The translations under genes and the position numbers were made by a program. A stretch of DNA of 64,000 bases, taken from Phoronis australis (Eukaryota > Phoronida > Phoronidae). The stretch is from positions 1 through 64,000 of the forward strand of contig NMRA01000606.1 of the NCBI GenBank assembly GCA_002633005.1. The letters run 5' to 3'. This document shows positions 1 to 9,108 of the stretch, one piece after another (within the stretch, counting starts at the first letter, position 1; every line of letters begins with the position of its first letter). The notes beneath the pieces were generated by a model, which saw only the letters and a list, made by a program, of their open reading frames with translations, was not told the origin of the DNA and did no database searches.

Positions 1-85
1 CCCCGACTTTTTCAAGGCCGGCTGCGCGCATGTTTCGGCCCGTAAAAATTTCCGCGTTTTTCTCCATTTGCCATTCCAAGCCCTG
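1..85. mobile_element. Right end of a hAT-like non-autonomous element, cut by the window edge
   Basis: The last bases (ATTCCAAGCCCTG, ending at 85) are identical to the right end of the complete element at 48085-48590. The preceding bases (CCCGTAAAAATTTCC..., a GTTTTT stretch, CCATTTGCCATT) also match that element's right side with changes. Only the right end is inside the window, so length and target duplication cannot be judged. It abuts the first copy of the duplicated segment that starts near 90. Assignment to hAT rests on the CAGGGCTTGGAAT-type terminus and is an inference. Confidence 0.6.
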
Positions 86-372
86 ATGGATACATACTGT
101 TATAAATGAACATACAAACCCACAAAGGAGCATTTTTCCAGGTTTACTTAATGTCAGAATCAGTCTCAGTATGTTGATTGTGCCTTGTCATAAGGGTCTC
201 AGAATTTAGAGTTCTGTAATAAGAATAGCCACTTACTGGAATACCACGAGATACCCACAATCCTCTGCTCACGTAGGACACTCGCCCACAGAGACTGTAC
301 ACTGCTCAGCTGTTCTAGTTATCATTTATGAATTCCTAACGTAAATAAAATGTTTTACTGTTGCATAATTAT

Positions 373-509
373 AGAGTTCAGCTACTGTCTCACGGCTAGA
401 AAAAAATAGCCAAAGCACATGCCCTCGTTTAAAATGCACAACAATATCTCGCATAAAATCTTGCGAAGTCTTGCTTTTCTAGTGAGCTCCGCTAGTGTTA
501 TTGAACTCT
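373..509 (-). mobile_element. ~137-bp foldback element, copy A
   Basis: The ends are inverted: AGAGTTCAGCTACTG at the left and TTATTGAACTCT at the right. Read on the minus strand it matches 33604-33743 along its length, including the shared inner words AAAAGCAAGACTTCG and GAGATATTG. It is repeated at 4681-4817 because it lies inside the duplicated segment. Small size, inverted ends and no coding capacity fit a MITE of unknown superfamily. Confidence 0.6.
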
Positions 510-2119
510 ACCCTGAAGCTGAGGGCCTGTGTGAGTTAAAAGAGATTCTAACCTTGCGCAGAATTTTTGGGCCTGATGAAGTACTAAATATCTAAATATT
601 TTCAAGAGGAGACTGGGGTTAATATAATCGCTTTTGTTTGATTTTCTATGGCTGCAAAAGAGGATTGTTGGAGCTGGGATGTGGGTATTGGTTTCATGAA
701 GAGGTCACGTGTGGCCAGGAAATCGTTCCAGTATTGGACTCCATTATGTTCCCTAGATTTTCATCCTATTGGTGGACTTTGTTTATTCTATAATATTAAG
801 TTTTCTAACACTATATATCTTGAGTGTGAGGGCTGCTTTTACTAATGACAATGGAAATCGTGTCTTTATTTATAACAATGAAAATTAATAAGGACACAAG
901 TACTGAAATGTGAAGTCGCCACATGTGGTTTATTATCATGTATCCTATTTAAAGCTTGCGTTGCCATGGAGATATAATGTAGGTCCTGAGAAAGGACAAC
1001 CAGTGGTTTCACAAAATCCACAAAGGCAGTGAAAGTTTAGGTAACATTGCCATGGTAACACTGGAATTGTTACATTCAAAACATCCACAGAGGCTCAAGC
1101 TTAGAAAAAAAATTGTCGTACAGGTGGAAATTTATTTTCTGTCATTGCATGAAAACTTGTGATACATTTTGCTATGCTAATTAACCTTATTAATTAAAAA
1201 ACTAGCCTGTTATGCAGCTGTAAGTACAAAGAAATGTCCCTTTTATGCTTGCTAGAGTGTTCTGTACTCTACAGCCTTCTTACAGACTATAGACTTGATA
1301 TACAGCCTAATGGTGAAATACAATCTGTTTACATAGTGCTACAAAATCACTTCTTGCCCTAATTTATATTTGATTTTTTTTCTAATTCTTAAACAAACAC
1401 CTTGGTCTCAGTACATCAGTGCATGATGTTGAGTTTGAACAAGTCTGAAGCTGTCAGTGGTTTTTGATTGATGACCTGGGGTTTACCTGTGTCTTAGAGT
1501 CAGGCTGCAAACTTGTACTCAAGTACTGCAATATACCCATAGTATTTTTACCAGTATTTTCGTAATGGTAAATACTGATAAAGGTGATATTGTTGTTACT
1601 GTATTGGCATTTACTATTATTTAATGAACAGAGACATCAGTTTTATATCAGTCCAAAGAAAATTAGGCTATGCATGATACTGTTATGTTCAAAAATGTAC
1701 ATTTTGTTGGGTTTTGGTGTACAGTCACTCAACCCATTTTTAGAGAACTGGAGCCTTTGTCTATCCGAACATCAAAAAAGACATCACTCACTGGTTTGTT
1801 ACTAAGTCTTGTCTTGAAATACCTGAATGAACTCAATCATGTGAAGACACAACGTTTGTACATTATTTATTTCCGCTACCACACCTAGAGGTATTTCAGA
1901 TAAAGACACTGTCAAAATTCCTATTTTGTTACTAGTAAAATATATACTCATTCTTAATGTTACACTGCCTACTTCAGAGTTGTAATGTTTCAATACTTTG
2001 TATTCAACTGCATGGGGATTTTCTCTCTAATTGTCTTTCTCTCTCTTGCCACATGACTTGCTTGCAAATTGGCATGCTAAGAGGTCAAGCCCTGAGTTTG
2101 AATGACAGTCATAGATTTC

Positions 2120-2331
2120 AAGGTACCTAAACTACACGGACAACGGACTCATAAACATGGGAACGGACTCACAAAACACGATCCATGCACCATGCAAATA
2201 CACGGGACACGGACTCATATTCACGAGGAAACACAGTTAACGGACCGCCAAACACGGTTTACTGACAAAATGAATATGTCAGCTGACCCAGGAAGCCGAT
2301 GAGTCCGTGACCCGTGTTTGGCGGTCTGTTA
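2120..2331. mobile_element. Truncated left half of the 393-bp palindromic element
   Basis: It starts AAGGTACCTAAACTACACGG, as the complete copy at 6943-7335 does, and follows it to about 2331. There it is replaced by a CAGGGCTCGAC transposon terminus. The right half and its inverted end are absent here. Confidence 0.65.
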
Positions 2332-2428
2332 CAGGGCTCGACATAACGAGTTGCAGGTCGCATTTGCGACCTGAAATTTGGAAATGCGAGCTGAGATTTT
2401 TGTCAGCTCGTATCAAGTCGCAAAATGC
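2332..2428 (+). mobile_element. Left end of a second hAT-like element, ending at an N
   Basis: It begins CAGGGCTCGACATAACG, a terminus typical of hAT-type elements, right at the point where copy 1 of the duplicated segment stops matching copy 2. It contains the palindrome GGTCGCATTTGCGACC. Similar internal sequence (GGTCGCATTCATGACCTCAAATTTGGAAATG) occurs at about 47694-47724 in CPSF3 intron 2. The sequence meets a single N at 2429, after which I see no continuation, so the element is probably cut at a contig join. Confidence 0.45.
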
Positions 2429-2429
2429 N

Positions 2430-4343
2430 CGGCATTGCTGAGTATAGGCCCTGGTGTATTTTTACATAAGACGTTTGGTTTCCCCAACTTATATACGGAA
2501 ATCGCTGTTAATACTTCCCAAAATTATTTACCCTTGCTGCAAGTAAGGCATCACCTCGGGTAAAAATAGAACAATAATAATTAGCAATGTAACAGTCAAC
2601 ACAATTAAACACACAGCTGAAATGCCTTTAAAACTATATTAAGTAATACAAAAAACATGGTCTGTAATTTAAGATCACTTTTCTTTTTTGTCTCAAAACT
2701 ATCAACTGAAGGCAGTAACATGGACAAGAACTGAAGGCAAGGTCCTGTGGAAAGTAGATATCGAACTCCGGGTCGGAAACACTTATCAGGTTCCAAGCCC
2801 GTTGCATCGGACTCCAGGTCCTGTATTCTTGTTAGCCTACCCCTAGGACCACAAGGAGCAACGAATACCAAATCTGATTCAACTGACTTGTCATTTTTCG
2901 AAATGATTGGTGGAGGATTTTCTTAGCCGCCGCAGACAGAGAGTGCCACAGGGTTCCGTGTGTCCTTGTCGGGATTCATCTCAATCTCGGGACACCATGG
3001 AGTTCAGGGTGTTGTACTTCAGACGGTACAGGGTGTGAATTAACAAGACCACAAGTACACAGACCAGTGGATGAGCAAGCAAAATTGGGTCGCCGCAAGT
3101 TTAATCTTTTTTAGGTTTACATCTGGGGTAAAGCTAGTAACGCTAGAACTTCGCTAAAAAGCAAGAATTCATGAAATTACCTGATGTATTGTGTTTTTGA
3201 ATTGAAAGCGTGATTTTGGCTAGATTTTTGTATTTCCCAAGACAGCTACTGAACTCTACCCTAGTCTAGAATCTCACGAACACGCTAGACTGAAGACGTC
3301 AAGACGTTTGGTGAGGCATTGCAAACGAAGCACACGATCACACTATCTTCTTTAGCGAGATTCTTGCATCTGCGATGCTTATCAGAGAGAAACAGACAAT
3401 TTGTAAGGGTAATGAAACGTGGTTACGTGGATTTACATTAGTTTTTGATATGTGTTATAGCACATCGGCGCTTACACAACATGCAATGTCTCTGCAACAA
3501 CTGCGTGTGCGCCGCGCCCCTTTCTGAGTGCTGGGCCTTGCACTATGTTTGATTTTTAACCAGCTTTACTTTGGCTCCGTCTCATTCGGCTGTTGCTGTT
3601 CACTATCTACACTACTTTGAACGTGCGATATCCTACGGACAGACTTAGCTGTGGCCTGTTGTGAATGGGGGCCTAAACAAAAAATATTTCCCATCACGTC
3701 AAGTATAAAATCGGGACACGTCGCCGGAGATTTTAGCCACTAACAAGGGCATTTGGAAAGGCCAGGACGTTTTAAAAATAAAAACGTTTCGTAAACACGC
3801 AAGTTGATGTCAGGCGTGCAAGTTCAATGTCACAGTCCGAAGTCGAACAACACGGTCTAATTAAACCAGAGCACATGTTACGCTACAACGAAAAACTGCA
3901 GCCTTCGGTGTATTTCCCATTTGTATTTTCATCAGAAATTTTCGTCATGCGGGACTCGGTGACTCTTTCCATAGCTAAAGCGCCAAACACAAGCTAAACG
4001 CAAGACAATCGAGTAACGGTCACGACATCGTCAAGACAAGGTAAAAATTACAAAGCCCGTTACACCAATTCTCAGATTCAAACCTTATGGAGTAGTAATC
4101 ATCCGTTGAACGCTTTAGTGATACGGGAGTTGCGTCGATCCCAAATTAGCGTTTCTAAAATTTTCCTTGTCCGAAAGTCGCGGGGCAAAAATCCGACGTT
4201 TATGACATTGTCCGAAGTTCGAAGATCATTAAAAACAGTTTTTGGACCTTGTACGAATTTCGTGGACTATGAAAAACTGATTTCGGAAATATTTATTCTT
4301 GGTCGAAAATGGCGGGCCGTCCGAAAATCACGCGACTTTACCG
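2430..4343. other. No gene recognised; holds one foldback copy
   Basis: About 1.9 kb between the N at 2429 and the second copy of the duplicated segment. Apart from the foldback copy at 3129-3257 I see no exon-like frame with splice sites. From about 3700 to 4343 there are recurring words such as CCGAAA and AAATC, which suggest an old transposon. The 84-codon open frame at 4106-4360 runs into the duplicated segment and has no recognisable motif. Confidence 0.4.
3129..3257 (+). mobile_element. ~130-bp foldback element, copy B (diverged)
   Basis: The words AGTAACGCTAGAACTTCGCT, AAAAAGCAAGAATTC, GATTTTGGCTAGATTTT and the end GCTACTGAACTCT align in order with the copy at 33604-33743. It is the most diverged of the four copies, and its left inverted end is degraded. 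Confidence 0.5.
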
Positions 4344-4680
4344 TACATACTATGTTATAAACAAAGATACAAACCCACAAAGGAGCATTTTTCCAGGTTT
4401 ACTGAATGTCAGAATCAGTCTCAGTATGTTGATTGTGCCTTGTCATAGGGGTCTCAGAATTTAGGAGTTCTGCAATAAGAATAGCCACTTATTGGAATAC
4501 CACAAGATACCCACAATCCTCTGCTTCCGTAGGACACTCTCCCACAGAGACTACACTGCTCAGCTGTTCTAGTTATCATTTATGAATTTCTAACGTAAAT
4601 AAAATGAATTGTAAATTTGCATGGGGGGAGTGTAAACAATGGTATGGCATGAGGGTTTTTGGAGTGAATAAAACCTGGAT

Positions 4681-4817
4681 AGAGTTCAGCACCTGTCTCA
4701 CGGCTAGAAAAAAATAGCCAAAGCACATGCTCTGGTTTAAAATGCACAACAATATCTCGCATAAAATCTTGCGAAGTCTTGCTTTTCTAGTGAGCTCCGC
4801 TAGCGTTGTTGAACTCT
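4681..4817 (-). mobile_element. ~137-bp foldback element, copy C
   Basis: Copy of the element at 373-509, carried by the duplicated segment. Its ends are AGAGTTCAGCACCTG and GTTGTTGAACTCT. Confidence 0.6.
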
Positions 4818-5095
4818 ACCCTGAGATTTTAACCTTGTGCGGAATTTGTGGGCCTGATTAGGTAAATATCTATATATTTTCCAGAGGAGACAGGGGTTGA
4901 TATATTCACTTTTGTGTGATTTCTTATCTTTTTCTATGGCTGCAAAAGAGGATAGTTGGATCTGGGATGTGGGTATTGGTTTCAGGAAGAGGTCACATGT
5001 GGCCAGGAAATCGTCCCAGTCGGGACTCCATTATGTTCCCTAGATTTTCATCCTATTTGTGGACTTTGTTTATTCTATAATATTAAGTTTTCTAA

Positions 5096-5603
5096 AGGCC
5101 CTTTCATATTGACTTAACTCCGGTCTGAGCGGAGCGTCGACGTAAACAGCGCAGTTAACTGGACCGTTCATACTGGCTTCGGTAGTTGATGACCATCGAA
5201 GTAAAGGGTTGGTGACCCTGACGTCATCGAAGTTATCGCAAGGTAGCGCTGCACGCTAAGATTTTTTTCACTGTGACAATTTGGAACATTTAAATGTGCT
5301 AAATGACATAAAACTCATTTTTAAATCGATTGGTTATCATTAAACCCAAAAATAAGTAGTTATTAGTGACGGCACTACTCTGTAACTGTTGATGATAACA
5401 GTGGCACCTGGCGATAACTTCGGTTGGACCGGAGTTAAGCGTTCATACTGCACCGCAGCGTCGACGCTGCGGTCTTAAATCCACCTATTAACTGCGATGT
5501 TAACTGGATAGCTCTTAACTGCGATCCAGGACCGGAGTTAAGCATTCATACTGACCGCAACTCCCCAAACCATCGACGCGTCGACGTTAGTATGAAAGGC
5601 CCT
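5096..5603. mobile_element. PIF/Harbinger-like MITE, 508 bp, with TAA target duplication
   Basis: The element is present in copy 2 of the duplicated segment and absent at the matching place in copy 1, where a single TAA stands at 806-808. In copy 2 it is flanked by TAA on both sides (5093-5095 and 5604-5606). Its ends are inverted with one mismatch: AGGCCCTTTCATA at the left, and AGGGCCTTTCATA read inward from the right. The inside is rich in GTCGACG and GGAGTTAAGC words, many in inverted arrangement. A 3-bp TWA duplication and a GGCC-type terminus fit PIF/Harbinger. There is no transposase frame, so it would have needed a helper element. Confidence 0.85.
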
Positions 5604-6942
5604 TAACACTATATAACTTGAGTGTGAGGGCTGCTTTTACTAATGACAATTTTTACATCTGGAAACCTGTGTCTTTATTTATAACAATGAAAATGAATAA
5701 GGAGGTAAGTCCTGAAATGTGAAGTCTCCACATGTGGTTCATTATCATGTATCCCATTTAAAGCTTGCGTAATTGCCATGAAGATATAATGTACCTCCTG
5801 AGAAAGGACAACCAGTGGTTTCACAAAATCCACAAAGGCAGTGAAAATTTAGGTAACATTGCCATGATAACACTGGAACTGTTACATTCAAAGCATCCAC
5901 AGAGGCTCAAGTTTAGAAATACATGCAACTAAAAATTTTGTTGTACAGGTGGAAATTTATTTTCTGTCATTGCATGAAAACTTGTGATACATTTTGCTAT
6001 GCTAATTAACCTTATTAATTAAATAACTAGTCTGTTATGCAACTGTAAGTACAAAGAAATGTCCATTTTATGCTTGCTAGAGTGTTCTGTACTCTACAGC
6101 CTTCTTACAGACTATAGACTTAATATAGAGCCTAATGGTGAAATACAATCTGTTTACATAGTGCTACAAAATCACTTCTTGCCCTAATTTATATTTGATT
6201 TTTTTTCTAATTCTTAAACAAACATCTTGGTCTCAGTACATCAGTGCATGATGTTGAGTTTGAACAAGTCTGAAGCTGTCAGTGGTTTTTGATTGATGAC
6301 CTGGGGTTTACCTGTGTCTTAGAGTCAGGCTGCAAACGTGTACTCAAGTACTGCAATATACCCATAGTATTTTTACCAGTATTTTCGTAATGGTAAATAC
6401 TGATAAAGCTGATATTGTTGTTACTGTATTGGCATTTACTATTTTTCAATGAACAGAGACATCAGTTATATATCAGTCCTAAGAAAATTAGGCTTTGCAT
6501 GATACTGTTATGTTCAAAAATGTACATTTTGTTGGGTTTTGGTGTACACTCACTCAACCCATTTTTAGAGAACTGGAGCCTTTGTCTGTCCGAACATCAA
6601 AAAAAGCATCACTCACTGGTTTGTTACTAAGTCTTGTCTTGAAATACCTGAATGAACTCGGTCATGTGAACACTCAACGTTTGTACATTATTTATTTCCG
6701 CTACCACACCTAGAGGTATTTCAGATTAAGACGCTGTCAAAATTCTTATTTTGTTACTAGTAAAATATATACTCATTCTTAATGTTACACTGCCTACTTC
6801 AGAGTTGTAATGTTTCAATACTTTGTATTCAACTACATGGGGATTTTCTCTCTAACTGTCTCTCTCTCTTGCCACATGACTTGCATGCAAATTGGCATGC
6901 TAAGAGGTCAAGCCCTGAGTTTGAATGACAGTCATAAATTTC

Positions 6943-7335
6943 AAGGTACCTAAACTACACGGTCAACGGACTCATAAACATGGGAACGGACTCACAAAAC
7001 ACGAGCCATGCACCATGCAAATACACGGGACACGGACTCATATTCACAAAGGAAACACAGTTAACGGACCGCCAAACACGGTTTACTGACAAAATGAAGA
7101 AGTCAGCTGACCCAGGAAGCCGATGAGTCCGTGACCCGTGTTTGGCGGTCCGTTAACCATGTTTTTTCGTGAATAGGAGTCTGTGTCCCGTTTATTTGGA
7201 TGCAAGGATTGTACTGTTTTGTGAGTCCGTTCCCGTGTTTGTGAGACAGTGGAGGGTGTTTGCAGGTCCGTTAGTCGTGTTCATGCGTCCGTGTCCGTGT
7301 TCATGAGTTTGTTGACCATGTAGTTTAGGTACCTT
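6943..7335. mobile_element. 393-bp palindromic element, complete copy
   Basis: The left end AAGGTACCTAAACTACACGG is mirrored by CATGTAGTTTAGGTACCTT at the right. The inverted similarity continues inward through variants of ACGGACTCATAAACA and the pair ACGGACCGCCAAACACGG / CCGTGTTTGGCGGTCCGT near the centre. The whole element is therefore one long imperfect palindrome built from CACGGAC-type words. No coding capacity. A truncated copy lies at 2120-2331. I could not define a target duplication. Confidence 0.7.
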
Positions 7336-7659
7336 GGATTTGGCTGATGAGAATAGCTTTGACCACACCAAAGCCACTAGTACCAGATATGTAAGGGGAC
7401 AGTTCAGTACACTGAGCTAGATTTTATATTGCCTCACTAGTTACCGGTATTTAGCTCCTCATGAACATGTCTGTGTGTTTAGACTGGAGTAGTCTAAGCA
7501 TTTAGTCTTATTTCTAGATAACAAAAATTATGGTTGTTCATATTTTCTGAAAGCAAAAAAACCTGTAGACCCTGTTATGCACCCGCATATTTACATGTGG
7601 GCACATCATTGAATGTGGTCATCTCTGTCCAACATCCATTGCTGTATCTGCGCAACTGT

Positions 7660-8230
7660 GTGCTGAATTGTTGTCAAAATTGGCAGTTGTATAAATTTGG
7701 ATGGAGGTAACAACAGATGATCACGATGTTCGAACGGATCGTACTATCGATGTGCCTCCTAGTGGCAATTTTATTTTTTCTGTTTTCCTCTCTGGCTTTG
7801 GAGTTCCTTGATGGATTTTCATGAAATTTGGCAAGTACTAAGTAGGCCTCAATTAAAAAGGTGATGGCACCTGTTTGTTTTTAGATGCATTTGACATAGT
7901 ATACGCCTCCTAGTGGTCAGTTTTTATTATGTTTGAGTCTGTTTTTGACGTACATTTCTCTATCAGCCATTCAAGAATTGCATTGGTAAATGTGTTCTAC
8001 TGAGAAGAGCATGACTGATGATTATTGGTCAGTTTTCACTATTGTAGTGCTCTCTAGCGGCAGTTTGCTTTTTTGCATCAACAGCTGTTTCTCCCTGCAG
8101 GGTCTTTTTTGGGAATTTGGCAAGGATATTTCTATGACTGTGACAACAGATGATGACGTTTGTACGTATCTGACAAACCACTTAATGCCCGCCAGTGCCA
8201 GTTTTAATTTTTTCAGATCTTGACACGCAT
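7660..8230 (+). repeat. Degenerate ~144-bp tandem repeat
   Basis: The phrase CCTCCTAGTGG and its variants recur at about 7755, 7906, 8050 (CTCTCTAGCGG) and 8188 (CCGCCAGTGCC), each followed by a T-rich tract with CAGTTTT or AATTTT. ACAACAGATGATNACG recurs at 7710 and 8143, three periods apart. TTTGGCAAG recurs at 7834 and 8116. Together these indicate an old tandem array with units of about 140-150 bp. The 77-codon open frame at 7990-8223 lies inside the repeat and shows no protein motif. Confidence 0.5.
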
Positions 8231-8399
8231 GTTCCTGTTGAGTACAGCATAACTGACTTGCTATATGCACTTACTAGTCTATTTTAAGTTAACTAGCATT
8301 GCTCTATTTAGTTTAAATATTTGAAATAGTAATCATCCCCCATCTGTGCTACATGCTATGCACTAAGTGGGTCCATATCAAGGCTTTTCTTCTTTTAAC

Positions 8400-8481
8400 T
8401 CAGTACCGGTCTGCCAGTAGGTGGGGTACGTAACGGTGTCTCAGTACCGATGTGCCAGTAGGTTGGGTACGTAACGGTGTC
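8400..8481 (+). repeat. Two tandem copies of a 41-bp unit
   Basis: The unit TCAGTACCGRTNTGCCAGTA followed by GGTKGGGTACGTAACGGTGTC occurs at 8400-8440 and 8441-8481 with three differences. Non-coding. Confidence 0.85.
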
Positions 8482-9020
8482 TTTTTCAGCAAGAGAAGGC
8501 TAAATTCAAACCAAACTGTGGTATCAATAACATAACCAAATTCTTTTCAAGTGTTGTGTATAAGTAACAAAAACGGTGCTACAGTTTTCTGAAAGGTCTT
8601 TTTTTGTTTGATGAAAATTTCTTTTCATGAAAATCACAATATTCCTACTTTGATTACCCGTCATTTAAAAATGGAACATTTGAAAACTACCGGTATTCCT
8701 ATCAACATTTTGATGAACAGTGCGTAAAGCATAGGGTAGTATGTGAAATTTGCACATGAATTCGAGCAACCATTCTCAGGTCCAACAAAAGCATAGAAAT
8801 TTTAGTTAATTTATTTCCACTGAGCCTTGCCCAGCAAATGCTTATTGTGGTTGGACTTTCAAGGCATCCATCACAATTTTGAAAATGTGCGTGGACCTAC
8901 ACCTTTTAAGATTTTGTTGAGATTTAGCCAGAATAGAAATGGTTTCTGGTGAATAAAATGGAATGTTGTGCGTCCAAAATTGGGTAAGAATTGTCAGTGT
9001 ACTATTGATAGTGAAAATAG

Positions 9021-9034
9021 TAATGATAATGATA

Positions 9035-9072
<38 letters not shown>

Positions 9073-9073
9073 T
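9021..9073 (+). repeat. TAA/TGA-type trinucleotide microsatellite
   Basis: A run of AAT/GAT triplets (TAATGATAATGATAATAG followed by about a dozen AAT units) ends 35 bp before an exon's 3' splice site at 9107-9108. In one frame it would read as a poly-Asn tract, but it is intronic: the exon start is set by the acceptor and by family alignment. Confidence 0.95.
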
Positions 9074-9108
9074 ATATGATAATATCATCAGTACTCTTTG
9101 TTTTTCAG

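Larger units (their letters stand above)
90..2331. repeat. Duplicated segment, copy 1
   Basis: This stretch matches 4344-7155 almost base for base over its whole length, with scattered single-base changes and a few indels. It lacks the 508-bp insertion found in copy 2 and has a different short stretch near 350-370. Copy 1 stops at 2331, inside a palindromic element that is complete in copy 2. A different transposon end (CAGGGCTCGAC) starts at 2332, and an N follows at 2429. The break at a transposon and the N fit either a real tandem duplication or two haplotypes placed end to end by the assembler. I see no exon in it. The small open frames around 1584-1888 recur in copy 2 and look like chance. 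Confidence 0.85.
4344..7155. repeat. Duplicated segment, copy 2 (with MITE insertion)
   Basis: Second copy of the segment at 90-2331, in the same orientation, starting TACATACTATGTTATA. It is longer mainly because of the 508-bp insertion at 5096-5603 and a short stretch near 4605-4680 absent from copy 1. Beyond 7155 it continues into the right half of a palindromic element that copy 1 lacks. No exon recognised. Confidence 0.85.

Noticed and set aside
1584-1888. Two overlapping ~72-codon frames also found near 6415-6713
   Set aside because: Their presence in both places only reflects the segment duplication. They overlap in different phases, carry no motif, and have differences that do not favour silent changes as far as I can see.
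7115-7150. Hammerhead-ribozyme-like word GCCGATGAGTCCGTGA
   Set aside because: One base of the CUGANGA core is wrong, and no GAAA partner or flanking stems are present. It is part of the palindromic CACGGAC element.
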